Part shown: positions 47,869 to 58,249 of the stretch, in pieces
How the letters are laid out: each line of letters starts with the position of its first letter
How positions within the stretch are numbered: position 1 is the first letter of the stretch
DNA from: Channallabes apus
Lineage: Eukaryota > Chordata > Actinopteri > Siluriformes > Clariidae
Length of the DNA: 64,000 bases
Direction of reading: 5' to 3'
Assembly (NCBI GenBank): GCA_030522415.1
Contig: CM060106.1
Location: forward strand, 26,313,967 to 26,377,966
Notes under the pieces: generated by a model
What the model was told of the DNA's origin: nothing
Database searches by the model: none
What the model saw: the letters and a program-made list of their open reading frames with translations, nothing else
Position numbers and translations under genes: made by a program

Positions 47869-47942
47869 GGCACTGGTGTGGCTCAGTGGTTAGGTGATTC
47901 GGCCGCCATGCGGTCGACCCGGGTTTGATTCCCGAAGTGCCG
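47869..47942 (+). ncRNA. tRNA-like sequence (likely pseudogene or SINE head)
   Basis: Starts GGCACTGGTGTGGCTCAGTG and ends AAGTGCC, so the 5' and 3' ends can pair (GGCACT with AGTGCC). The A box TGGCTCAGTGG is perfect; the B box reads GGGTTTGATTCCC, one change from consensus. The anticodon arm is only partly pairable. About 160 bp on, a minus-strand B box (GGTTCGAATCC complement at 48096-48106) and GGTGTGGC complement (48142-48149) form an inverted partner. Confidence 0.4.
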
Positions 47943-48220
47943 GTTTGTACTAAATGCATGTTTGCAATTGAGATTTTTTTCTTAAGCTATGAAACACATT
48001 AGCACTCACCTCACAGTTGCTATAATTTAATGATAATCATAAGCAAAAAGTGTAAAACAACGGATTCATATTTATTACATTTTCACCCAGAGCGGGATTC
48101 GAACCAGGGTCTGGACGATTTTATACTATTATTTAAGCAACGCCACACCATATGATGATTATTATAAAAAGCCCGAAGAACGTCGCATTCATAAAATATT
48201 TACTTAATATGATAATATAT

Positions 48221-48524
48221 GGCGGCACGGTGGTGTAGTGGTTAGCACTGTCGCCTTGCACCTCCAGGGTCTGGGTTCGATTCCCCGGCCAGGCTCGATT
48301 CCCGTCTCTGTGTGCATGGATTTTGCATGTTCTCCCCGTGCTTGGTGGGTTTCCTCCGGGTACTCCGGTTTCCTCCCACAGTCCAAAGATATGCAGGTTA
48401 GGCTAATTGGCGTTCCCAAATTGCCCGTAGTGTGTGTGTGTGTGTGTGTATGTGTGTGTGCTCTGCGATGGATTGGCAACCTGAACACAGGGTTAAGCGG
48501 TATAGAAAATGAATGAATGAGTGA
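48221..48524 (+). mobile_element. Mermaid-like tRNA-derived SINE, with head
   Basis: Head GGCGGCACGGTGGTGTAGTG with A box, then GGGTTCGATTCCCC (B box), core CATGTTCTCCCCGTGCTTGG, CTCCGGTTTCCTCCCACAGT, a (GT)n stretch, and tail TTAAGCGGTATAGAAAATGA plus ATGA repeats. An internal deletion removes the GTCCAGGGTGTACCCCGCC part seen in the copy at 24.6 kb. Perfect 12-bp duplication ATGATAATATAT at 48209-48220 and 48525-48536. Confidence 0.93.
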
Positions 48525-48536
48525 ATGATAATATAT

Positions 48537-48976
48537 ATTGTTCATTCATGTCCAGTGGCGGTTCTACACTGAATTGCTCCCCGGGCGAGACTTCCTCCCG
48601 GCGCCTCCCCCCCCGACCGTCAGCGCCACTTGGTCCAGCTTTTAGATAAAGTCCTTCCATGCGCCATCTGGCGGATATTCAGTGAAGCACAACACACAAC
48701 AATTTAAATTCCCGAATGTTGCTTACGGGAAGTTGCGGGAAGCCGCGCGCTAAATTGAGGGCCACATCTTTACATTAGGGGTGAGCGTATCGATCCTTAA
48801 TATCGATACTATCGATACTAGGGGTTGTATCGAAAATGATCGATCCAAAAGTCAAAATATTGATATTAAGGGCTTTTTTTAAACCCGTGATTTTATTTAT
48901 TTTGCATGAAATATAATATTTAAAATGCGCTTGCGTATATAACGCTCTCTTATGCAGCTCTTTTCACACATTGTTC
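48537..48976. other. Spacer with a MITE-like end
   Basis: At about 48778-48850 AGGGGTGAGCGTATCGATCC and repeated ATCGATACT resemble a hAT MITE terminus; no partner end was found. No gene. Confidence 0.35.
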
Positions 48977-49336
48977 ACTATGGAACGATATCGCGGACAA
49001 TATTCAAATGCAATTGCGTTTCCAATATGTGGACGCACAAACTGTGCCATAATTCAAATGCAGTTGCAAACTTTGCATTACCGTTTGCTGATTCGCCTTT
49101 GCGAGCGCACACACTGCCAAATTTCAAATGAAAAAAGTCCATTTGCATTTGTATTTCCCAGGTCTTACACGTCATGAACCTGTCATATTTAAACAGCAAA
49201 ATCAATCACCACGTTTGCTTTTTCACTTTCTCTGCGCCGCGCGTCAAGCCGGCCAAAACTCAAACGCAATCGCTAATCCATTTGCAATTGCATTTCCAAC
49301 ACGTTACACAGAAACCTGTCAATCAGCGTCAGGGGC
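48977..49336 (+). repeat. 360-bp direct duplication, copy 1
   Basis: From ACTATGGAACGATATCGCGG to AATCAGCGTCAGGGGC. The partner at 50333-50705 is nearly identical apart from small indels. The unit holds several near-palindromic TTTGCAATTGCATTT / CAAATGCAATTGCGTTT motifs. Family unknown. Confidence 0.85.
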
Positions 49337-49661
49337 GGGTCTATACTGTGGGGCGGGATTGTATGGGGAGTGACGTCACTCGCACTCGCCGACCAAGAGG
49401 GGGATATTAGAGCAATGGAGGTGAACCGAGATTATCTCATTTATTTATCAAGAAATAAAGACACAAAAATGACAAATCGCATATTTTCTTGCTCCGGAGT
49501 GGACAGAGAAGTTTTTACAAATAAAAATATTTTTAGATCTTCTCCTGTTACAGCCTGCTGGAGCTAAATCTTTCAGAAACGCTGCGTACCGGTGTTATGC
49601 GCTAAAAAGCCTCCCTGCCACGGATTGCACCCCCACAAAATCTCTGTCAAATATATGAGCA

Positions 49662-50187
49662 GAGGTGGAAAGAGTAATAAAATTTTGTACTCAAGTACAA
49701 GTACTGTTACTTCAGTGAAATTTTACTTAAGTACAAGTAAAGTTACCATTATAAAAATCTACTCAAGTAAAATTAAAAAGTAGCTCATTAAAAAATTTAC
49801 TCAGAGTAAAAGTTACCGAGTTACTTTTTTATTTTTATTTTTTTAACAGCGGGGGGGGGGATGAGGCATTCTAGCGTAGTTCAAAAAAAGATGAGCAGAT
49901 ATAAATCTCAAACTAGTTGTTTTTAACTGAAGGAACACCTTTGCATAATAAAGCTGTTGTCTTTCTTGTGCTTGAAAATCAAAGTGGTCACTTAATTATG
50001 GTGTTACGTCCCAGTCTAGGGCCACACAGCAAACGAATGGTTCAGGGTTCTCTTTGTAGTTCCGAACTCTCTTTGTCATGTCGTTTATGTGTTTGTGTAA
50101 GTTGGTGGTGTTACCACAGCGAATCACCTCTTTACAGGCGTCGCAATTTGCTGTATTTTCATTCACAGCAGTAAAATACCTCCACAC
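49662..50187 (-). mobile_element. hAT-derived element with BED-finger remnant
   Basis: The left end AGGTGGAAAGAGTAATAAAA with repeated ACTCAAGTACAAGTA is the widespread fish hAT terminus. On the minus strand at 49996-50187 a BED finger is legible: MWRYFTAVNENTANCDACKE then GNTTNLHKHIND (W/Y-x-x-F, C-x2-C, H). The right end of the element was not recognised; it probably runs to the second copy of the 360-bp duplication. Confidence 0.65.
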
Positions 50188-50332
50188 AGCGCTCCGTTTT
50201 TTATCTGCCGACTCCGTGATAGCAAGTCAGACACACACCGCGCTCTCACTCTCTCTGCAGCTGCTTGTTTTAGGCGCTGCTGAGTCACGTGATGGTTAAG
50301 GCAACAAAACACAGCAGAGCGGGGAGGGGTGA

Positions 50333-50705
50333 ACTATGGAGCGATATCGCGGACAATATTCAAATAGCATTTGCAATTGCGTTTCCAATATGTGGACGCA
50401 CAAACTGTGCCATAATTCAAATGCAGTTGCAAACTTTGCATTACCGTTTGCTGATTCGCCTTCGCGAGCGCACACTGACTGCCAAATTTCAAATGAAAAA
50501 ACAAAGTCCATTTGCATTTGTATTTCCCAGGTCTTACACGTCATGAACCTGTCATATTTAAATAGCAAAATCAATCACCACGTTTGCTTTTTCACTTTCT
50601 CTGCGCCGCGCGTCAAGCCGGCCAAAATTCAAACGCCATCGCTAATCCATTTGCAATTGCATTTCCAACACGTTACACAGAAACCTGTCAATCAGCGTCA
50701 GGGGC
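50333..50705 (+). repeat. 360-bp direct duplication, copy 2
   Basis: Partner of 48977-49336, with a few extra bases (for example ATTTGCAATTGC at 50367 and AAACAAAG at 50500). The two copies flank the hAT remnant, 1.36 kb apart. Confidence 0.85.
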
Positions 50706-50944
50706 CACAAATTAACAATGCTTACACTAACCATAGTTTAACTGTGGTATTTTTTTGTAAAACTGTGGTTTTATATTAAAACTAAAGTGATTATTTTGCC
50801 AGTTTTGAAAAATGGTAACACTTTACAAATAAAGTGTCATTTGTTAACAATGTATTAATAGACAACTAAAAATGAATAATCAATTTTTTTACAATATTTT
50901 TAAATCTTCATAAAAGTTATTTAATCCAAACTAAGATTAACAAA

Positions 50945-51275
50945 TAACTGCACTGCGCCAGGTGTGTGTTCACAGTGTGAATCTCAATTTGGCCTCTAAT
51001 TTTCTCTAGTGCATCAGTTCCTACAGTATCTCCACCAATTCTCGCACCCACTGCAATTTTAAACACTCTGTAGAAGGTAGTTTCTTTGGTAATGAGTTGT
51101 ATAATAGTGATATCAGTTGACTGACCTTACCTCCAAGCCCCAAGGTCATCCAACCTTTGCCTGACCAAAACAGGGTATACACTTTCTTACATAGTTCCTG
51201 ATTTGCAAATATCTTAAAAAAAAAAAAAAAAGGTTACTTGCATGCAGACCATATCAATCCTGCAACTGTCTAAAG
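50945..51275 (-). pseudogene. L1/Tx1-type LINE fragment (left of hAT insertion)
   Basis: Low-complexity decay of LINE ORF2 C-terminal text on the minus strand. It is continuous with 52298-52442 once the hAT element and one 8-bp repeat are removed (NGTFASF then RQLQD across the site). Readable: LCKKVYTLFWSGKGWMTLGL. Confidence 0.55.
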
Positions 51276-52289
51276 CAGGGGTGCCCAACCTTTTTTGAAC
51301 AAAGATCTACTTTTTAATTTGTCAAGTGTGCCGAGATCTTCTAGTCCAAACAGAAAGCCAGTTGCTATTCATAGCATATTTACATATGTAATGTGCACAA
51401 AACAAACAGAAAGTAGCCCTAATCCATATATAATAAAACATAGTCTAATTGTAGTGACAATAAAGTTGTTAATCCCAACCCTAGCTCTTCTTTTGCACCC
51501 ATGGCTCCAAAACCCATTCTAATGAAAACACACAGCTGTGCCACATCCACAACATCAGTCGACTCATCAAATTGAAGAGAAAAACATTCACATTGTTCAA
51601 TATCCTTCCTTAACTGCGCCTCGACATCCCTCACATTCCCTCACATTGCCGTGTAAAAGTGCCACGGGATAATTGCACGTCCTTAACGGCAGCTATGATA
51701 TCCCTTTTATTCTTGAAGTCACCAAATAGTGCGTCTGCAGCCGCGACAAATGCTTCTTTCACAACTTCGCCATCTTTGAAAGACTTCTTGTGTTTTGCAA
51801 GAGCGTGACTGACGCGATAAGATGCTACAGTTGCAGCCTTAGCCTTGGTGTTTGGCCTGGTGAAAATGGACTGCTGTGCTGCTAACTGCCTCTTCAATTC
51901 CTGGACTTTTCGGGTGCGTAGAGCTGATTTAGCCGGGAAATCTGCATAGTAGCTTTTGTGCACGGTTTTGAAATGGCGCTTCAAGTTGCCCTTTTTTTTT
52001 TTTTTGCTCTGCCATAGTTGCCTTTTACTTTGCTGAAGTTGCAGCTCTCTCAACTTCTCTACTTAAACAGTGAGTCCCTACTAGCAGGCCTGGACTGACC
52101 ATAGGGCATACCGGGCAATGCCCGGTGGGCCGACGCACATTTTTGGGCCGCGTGCAAGCATTGTTTTATTTGAGGTTTGAGGCGTGGAAACAGTGAAGAA
52201 AGAAAGGACAAACCAGGAGGCAGTTTACTCTCGCAATCGACTGGAAAGCAGTCTGCGGTCGACCGCGATCGACTGGTTGGGCACACCTG
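51276..52289 (-). mobile_element. hAT element 3, 1014 bp
   Basis: Ends CAGGGGTGCCCAACCTTTTT and CTGGTTGGGCACACCTG, with a perfect 8-bp duplication GTCTAAAG at 51268-51275 and 52290-52297. It contains part of a transposase on the minus strand, so it is a deletion derivative. It lies within an older LINE. Confidence 0.93.
51419..52053 (-). pseudogene. hAT transposase fragment of element 3
   Basis: Minus-strand frame 52053-51631 reads KGNLKRHFKTVHKSYYADFP (end of a zinc finger, H-x4-H type), TKAKAATVASYRVSHALAKH KK-type linker and FGDFKNKRDIIAAVKDVQLS. After a frameshift a second frame at 51634-51419 reads CECFSLQFDESTDVVDVAQL, the first catalytic-Asp region of hAT transposases of the GTF2IRD2/ZBED-like kind. 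The remaining DDE domain is deleted. Confidence 0.8.
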
Positions 52290-52297
52290 GTCTAAAG

Positions 52298-52442
52298 GAT
52301 GCAAACGTGCCATTTATGAACAGGTTTACAATATTCTGAACACCTAACTCCTTCCACTGTGTAAAAGCAGAATCCATAATAGAAGGGATAAATGATGGGT
52401 TCCCACTGATGAGTAAGAGAAAAGACTGACTTAATTTCAAAT
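52298..52442 (-). pseudogene. L1/Tx1-type LINE fragment (right of hAT insertion)
   Basis: Minus strand: SQSFLLLISGNPSFIPSIMD then SAFTQWKELGVQNIVNLFI, aligning with the region LHDSVFQEWYNKGIKLCKDL of the complete LINE at 62.7 kb. Confidence 0.7.
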
Positions 52443-52487
52443 ATGAACTGCACTATGAATTATAGTATAGCTTCCCTTGTTCCCTTG

Positions 52488-53337
52488 TTCCATTGTTATG
52501 CGGATGATACCCAATTATATATCTCAACTAAACCAGACGAAATACCTAAGTTGTCTAGATTAACTGATTGTGTCCAGGACATAAAAGATTGGATGACCAA
52601 TAACTTTCTTTTATTAAATTCAGATAAGACAGAGATATTACTCATCGGCCCAAAAACCAGCACACAACAGCTTTCACAATTCAGCCTGCGCTTAGAAGGA
52701 TGTACTGTTACTACCAGCTCAGCAGTAAAAGACCTGGGCGTAATATTAGACAGTAACTTGTCCTTTGAAAATCACATTTCAAATATCACAAAAACAGCCT
52801 TTTTCCATCTTAGAAATATTGCTAAACTTAGGAGCATCTTATCCGTATCTGATGCAGAAAAACTAGTTCATGCATTCATGACCTCCAGACTGGACTATTG
52901 TAATGCATTACTAGGTGGTTGTCCTGCATCCTCAATAAACAAGCTTCAGTTAAACCAAAATGCAGCCGCCAGGGTTCTCACTAGATCCAGAAAATATGAT
53001 CATATAACCCCAATATTATCACCCCTGCACTGGCTACCTGTTCAGTTTAGAATAAATTACAAAATAGTATTACTTACATACAAGGCCTTAAATGGTTTAG
53101 CTCCTACATACCTAACCAGTCTTCTGATGCGCTACAATCCACCACGCGCCTTAAGATCACAAAGCTCCGGACTTCTGGTAGTTCCCAGAATTTCAAAATC
53201 TACAAAAGGGGCGGGGCTTTTTCATATTTAGCTCCAAAGCTTTGGAATAGCCTTCCAGACAGTGTTCGGGGAGCAGACACGGTTTCTCAGTTCAAAAGTA
53301 GACTCAAGACGCATCTTTTTAATCTGGCATACACATA
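52488..53337 (+). pseudogene. L2 reverse transcriptase C-terminal part, one frameshift
   Basis: [40 protein letters not shown] and AARVLTRSRKYDHITPIL are open where the 13-kb copy has stops. At about 53209 a base is missing (AAAGGGGCGGGG versus AAAGGGGGTAGGG), giving an early stop at 53231; the true frame continues to 53337 (LKTHLFNLAYT). Confidence 0.85.
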
Positions 53338-53935
53338 ACTCATCCCATAATCTCATACTCCAGTACACCTATACCGAATGGCAACTACGCTAATTCTCCC
53401 CATCTGTTCTGTATTTCTCTACCCATCCCGAGGCATCGGGAGATCGTGCCAGCTTCAGTAGACAAAGGCCGACCCTGCGAGGTTCCTGAGGCATCCAGAG
53501 AAGGACCAGCTCCAGCTGGATTCAGCTTTATGATGGTTGGAGCTACACATGCTGCTCCTGTGCTTCCAGTGATCCAGACCTCATCTGCCCTCTGCACCTA
53601 CTGACTCGTCCCTATGCTGAACTGGTCTTCATGTCAATTTAAATAATTTCTGTCATATTGAATTTTCACCTGCACAACACACAAGATGTTATATCATTTC
53701 TATCTGTTATCACCCAGAAGAGGATGGATTCCCTGTTGAGTCTGGTTCCTCTCAAGGTTTCTTTCTGATGCCATCTCAGGGAGTTTTTCCTTGCCACCGT
53801 CGCCGCCACCCTTGACTTGCTCATCAGAGACATTTCATTCATTCATCATTCATCTCATTATTACCTAGACACATTTTTCTCACACATACACACTTCCAAT
53901 TATTTTCTTTTCATTATTTTTCTTTTCATTTTAAA
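52488..53935 (+). mobile_element. L2-type LINE, family B, third copy, 5' truncated
   Basis: Starts abruptly at CCATTGTTATGCGGATGATA (inside the YADD block) and runs through the C-terminus and 3' UTR to about 53935, very close in sequence to 13225-14640. The ATT tract and TTGAA tail of the 14.7-kb copy are absent here. Confidence 0.88.
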
Positions 53936-54206
53936 AGTCACACTGTAAGAGATCAGAAGTACACCGGTGGCGAAACAAGTTGATTACTGTGGAATACTGT
54001 TTCTTTTAATGTGAATGCAGGATTTCGTTTCAAAACCAAAAGAGAACAAAGAAAAACTGATTACAGAGAAAATGAACCGAGGGAATTGGCAGGTTGAGAA
54101 TAACCCACCTGCTCCTAGAGAGTTTGCGCTTTGAGATGCGCCCAGATGCACAGACACACCAGAGCCATAATCACCCACATTCAGATTAAAAAGCATTGAC
54201 AGTTTA

Positions 54207-54497
54207 TTATTTAGACCTCATACATTTGTAAAACATTACACACAGTGCAACCGTGAGGGCAAAGAGTGTAGCTGTCGTGCGCACTGCATAGGTGGTGTCC
54301 TTTCCATCATTGAACTTGACGTAGCTGGTGTAAGCCTCGTCCAGCTCAGTCTCCAGCTGCTCCTGGTAGCGCTGACTGAACTCCTCGCCTCCCATCTTCT
54401 TAATGGTGCGGAACTGCTGGATGGATCTCCGCTTTAGCTCAGTGTGTCTGCGCTCCAGATCAGCTGGGGCAATGTAGGGCTCGTCTCCACCGCACAC
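54207..54497 (-). CDS. atl2: Atlastin-like C-terminal exon on the opposite strand
   Basis: Encodes the end of the atlastin three-helix bundle and the start of the membrane anchor. Text: VCGGDEPYIAPADLERRHTE, then QFRTIKKMGGEEFSQRYQEQ, FNDGKDTTYAVRTTATLFAL and VALCVMFYKCMRSK, stop 54207-54209. The acceptor CTGTGTGCTGCAG precedes GTGTGCGG (phase 0). By memory it is closest to ATL2 in PYIAP-DLER-H and KKMGG-EF. Normal atlastins continue with a second membrane helix and an amphipathic tail; here the ORF ends after one hydrophobic helix and AATAAA follows at 54199-54204. So it is a truncated or alternative terminal exon, or a decaying copy. It is inverted relative to exons 1-3, and no other exon was found on this strand to 64 kb. 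Confidence 0.8.
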   Translation of the reverse strand: MCGGDEPYIAPADLERRHTELKRRSIQQFRTIKKMGGEEFSQRYQEQLETELDEAYTSYVKFNDGKDTTYAVRTTATLFALTVALCVMFYKCMRSK

Positions 54498-54506
54498 CTG
54501 CAGCAC

Positions 54507-54752
54507 ACAGGGTACAAACTGTCAAGCTGAGCAACTTGCATGATGCGAATGTAAAGAAAATACATTAACACACTGCAGTTCTTTGTTATATGTAATGGAA
54601 CAATAGGTTGCGTCTAAAGTAAAAATATAGTTGCAAGCAACAATAATGGGCCCAAGCACCCCGTGTCATCGCCTCCCGGGCGCACTGCACAACTTGTGTT
54701 ATTTGAGCGTGTTAAGACCTACAGTACAAAAAGTCATCGCCACCCGGGGTGT

Positions 54753-54783
<31 letters not shown>

Positions 54784-54852
54784 CAACGCACTCAACAAAT
54801 ATTTAGGGCCTAATCAGCCCTATATAATATGTGAAGTGTGCATGTGAGGGTT
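54507..54852. other. Spacer with a repeat shared with 25.7 kb
   Basis: 54650-54835 contains CACCCGGG, GTGTTAAGACCTACAGTACA and AAATATTTAGGGCC, recalling 25715-25830 in opposite or mixed orientation. (CA)n at 54753-54782. Family not assigned. Confidence 0.4.
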
Positions 54853-54855
54853 AGT

Positions 54856-54872
54856 GTGTGTGAGAGACAGAG

Positions 54873-54903
<31 letters not shown>

Positions 54904-55266
54904 GTGTGTGTGTGTGTGTGTGTGTGTGTGAGAGACAGAGGTGTGTGTGTGTGAGAGACAGAGGTGTGTGTGTGTGTGAGAGACAGAGGTGTGTGTGTGT
55001 GTGAGAGACAGAGGTGTGTGTGTGTGAGAGAGAGGTGTGTGTGTGTGTGAGAGAGAGGTGTGTGTGTGTGTGAGAGAGAGGTGTGTGTGTGTGTGAGAGA
55101 GAGAGGTGTGTGTGTGAGAGAGAGAGGTGTGTGTGTGAGAGAGAGAGGTGTGTGTGTGAGAGAGAGAGGTGTGTGTGTGTGTGGGAGAGGTGTGTGTGTG
55201 TGTGGGAGAGGTGTGTGTGTGTGTGAGAGAGGTGTGTGTGTGAGAGAGGTGTGTGTGTGTGTGAGT
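54856..55266. repeat. Compound microsatellite (TG)n with GAGAGA blocks
   Basis: About 20 tandem blocks of (TG)5-12 followed by AGAGAGAG or AGAGACAGAGG, each 18-35 bp. It can be read as long His/Thr/Ser- or Cys/Val-rich frames on either strand, which are artefacts of the repeat. Confidence 0.95.
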
Positions 55267-55267
55267 T

Positions 55268-55602
55268 TGTTTTTGTGACATATCAGGACAAATTTAAGAA
55301 TACACACCAACAAAGTCAGGACACGTGTCAAAGTCAGGACCAAAATCGATGTCCTCATTTTTCTGAGCACATAATAGTGTTCTACAGCCTCAAATACATC
55401 CATGGTGCAAAAATCTCCTTAGCCCTTAATTTTCACAAATTTTTGAAAGAATCTGTGTAAGTGTGTATCGCATTTTGCTCACTACTGCTGCGGCAACTGT
55501 GGAAGTGTGAGGTACTGCGCTAAACGATTACACACACACACACTTGCGTGTCCTGACTTTGTTGGTGTGTATTCATAATTTTGTTCTGATATGTCACAAA
55601 AA
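55268..55602. mobile_element. MITE with 56-bp inverted ends
   Basis: TTTTTGTGACATATCAGGAC ... CACACCAACAAAGTCAGGAC at the left is inverted at 55543-55602 (GTCCTGACTTTGTTGGTGTG ... CATATGTCACAAAAA-like). No coding capacity; superfamily unclear and target duplication masked by the adjacent TG repeat. Confidence 0.7.
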
Positions 55603-58235
55603 CATCAGAGATGTTCTAATCTTTCATTTAAGAAGAATTCAGTTAGGAATGTGATGTCTGGATGAATGCTGTTACAAGCTAGCTCATGTTAGCAGACTCT
55701 TGCTAACTCCCTAGCTAAAAGTAACAGATTCTTGTTAACTAATACACAAGCTGGGTATTATGCAAAATGCATGGTTAACCACATCCACTGAACCAGGAGT
55801 GGGTGGTCTAGCAATTTTATATATCGTGATCGATCTTTAAGACAACCACAATCTACTTTTCAAGCGAATTGTAGAGACTGCGATCTTTTATGACTATGTA
55901 ATAGAGCGGGACCTTTAATTTGGCGGCACTGAGAACGCCTGGCTGTGTCTGAGCATACAGTGCTCATATTCTCCGTGTTCATATTTTACAGTCTCTGTTT
56001 AATAATCAATTTATATCTAATATGTTATTAGATATGTGTTAAATAAAGAGAGTAAACTGTATGCGACACTGTACAGTATGTGCTTTTATATTATTAGGGA
56101 AGGCAAACACTAATACTGTCTCACTTACTTACAAAATGTACATTTATATGATATAAACAAATCTTTGAATACCAAAAAACATTAGGCCTATATTTCACAA
56201 AAATTTTAATGTAATTGAATCCAGCAGTCAGTTATTCTAAAGTTTTTACTGGTAGCCTGCAGGAATGTGTGTAATATGTGTTACAGACAGTCCAGGCAAG
56301 TTCGGAGACCCATGATCGTCAAACTCAATGTTTATACCGTATATACACTTTTAAAGCTCTTATGACCTGATTCACATTCTTGTTCAAGAAATCCTTAAAG
56401 GGAGTGCACTAATTTTGTTTTAGGCCTCCATCCACCCTACTTACCACTACGGGTAGCAAGTCTCACTGATCTGGGCTTACATGGCATCATGCATATGCAC
56501 CATGTGTCATTTGGTTGAGGTTATTTGGGTCCTTCTAGAATCATATTAAGTCAGGTATGCTTGAGGGTTCAGTGGTGAGCCAGTCTTGTCAATACAATAC
56601 AAGGACACTTTGGTATAATAATAATAATAATAAAATGGAAAAACAAATAGCGTTCTCCTACTCCAGTCTTATCTACTCAACCAAACGTTTGATCACACAA
56701 CAGCACATACAGTAGCCTATATCACTGTCTAAATGTAACACAAAATTGAAGCGTGACTTCCAGGACTGAAAGCAAACCCAACTAGCCCACAAGTGTTGAC
56801 TTACATATATGGAGGGCTTTGTCCATGAAGGTGGCTTGAAGAGCAATAGTCTTGACCCCCAGGTTGGGGGCATCAACTACACAGACTGTCAGCACTCTCA
56901 ACAGGTACGTTCATTATTTATTAAAATGTCTGTACAGTACATATTAACTTTCAAAATGTATCTTGTTTCCTACCAATTTTCCCCCCATTTGTAGTTTAAT
57001 AGAAGCAGCTCTGTTCAGCTTAAGCTCTGTTCTCCATGAGGAAAATAACAGAAATATGATCAATATGAAGGTTTTCTTAATTATTACCTGGGTTTATGCA
57101 TAAACAGTCACAAAAAATATGAAAGATATCCCATGACATCGTTTCTTCCCTCTTTTTAACACCTAAATGTTTTACATACTGTCTATTTGTACTACTTTTG
57201 GCCTTCATAAACATACTTGTTTATGAAACTACACTGTAACCTTAAACTCATTTGTGCATTTCAGCTGCTGTGGAATATTATAACTTCACTATCTGCAGAG
57301 AGAAAATGCCTCACAATAGTACAATACATTGACAAGCAGAGTTGTGTATAATGTGTTATTGTGTAACGCGTTACTGTAATCTAATCACTTTTCCTGATAA
57401 CGCAATAATATAACGCGTTACATTTGATTACAGTTACCAATGTCAATAACATTACATCACTAGCGTTACAAATGTAGTGTTTAAAAATTAATCAAAACAC
57501 ATTTAAGAATCACGTTTGTAAAATCATAGTTAATGAGCACGCGCTTTAATCAGTCGTCGGAGAGTTGTGCATTTACCTTTGATGTTGTAACGGGTTCGCT
57601 GTGTGCACGAGCGGCGCCACAGACACACGGACACGAGGCGAGGTCTTACTGGAAAAGGGGGGATTTTATTTAGAACAAACGGGGAAGGAGAGGGTTAAAG
57701 GATGGAGGAAGGGGAAAGCTGAGGAGTTTTAACGCAGAGAAAGCGCGAGATCCGTTAATATTAATTATCGCCAGCCGGCCTCGTGCGTTCGCGCACCTGC
57801 AGAATGGGGGCGCCTACGTAGGGAGCCTAGAGAGTGAATGAGGACCGACAACAGGTTGAGGCGCAGCCCATCACAGGCGCACGCAGTGACAGAGGTTTTC
57901 AATAGAACTTGAAAGCAGGCTGGACTGGGACACGATATCAGAAATCCCACACCAACCCAGGCCATCCTATGCACCCAAATAAAATAAAATAAAATAAAAA
58001 CACAGATAGTCTTATTTGTTTCCCTCTATGCAGCTCTGGAAAAAAGAATATCAAAAATGTTATATTAAAATAAAAATCAGTTTGTTATGTTTTTTTTCTT
58101 ATAGGTTGGTGAGCTATTTTGTTTAATTTTTTTATGCTAACAATATTTCTCCTAAATTTACAATGTAACTATTGTTATTTAGGGTGTAACAACACATCAA
58201 AATAACCCAAGATCATGTAGTATTCACAAAGCTTT
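55603..58235. other. Mixed stretch, no firm gene
   Basis: Includes a MITE-like palindromic stretch at 57345-57475 (GTAACGCGTTACTGTAATCT and inverse) and a GC-richer part at 57585-57960 that shares ATTATCGCCAGCCGGC-type text with the composite repeat at 36.9/42.7 kb. The (ATA)n tract lies near 56617. One exon-like patch is listed separately. Confidence 0.4.
56809..56904 (+). other. Unrecognised exon-like patch
   Basis: Open frame GFVHEGGLKSNSLDPQVGGI then NYTDCQHSQQ, ending at a strong donor-like CAACAG|GTACGT. No acceptor of quality upstream and no family recognised. Could be a transposon exon or chance. Confidence 0.2.
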
Positions 58236-58249
58236 AATAACTCAAATAA
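58236..58249. repeat. Left target duplication of the L1 element
   Basis: AATAACTCAAATAA, repeated at 63938-63951. Confidence 0.92.

Noticed and set aside
48977..50705. LTR retrotransposon with 360-bp LTRs
   Set aside because: No primer-binding site, polypurine tract or gag/pol text between the copies; the interior is a hAT remnant.
54810..55403. Long His/Thr/Ser- and Cys/Val-rich ORFs
   Set aside because: They are readings of the (TG)n/GAGA microsatellite on both strands and have no other coding feature.
57585..57960. Possible gene promoter or LTR
   Set aside because: GC-richer than its flanks, but without clear ends, TATA or ORF; only weak similarity to the repeat at 36.9 kb.
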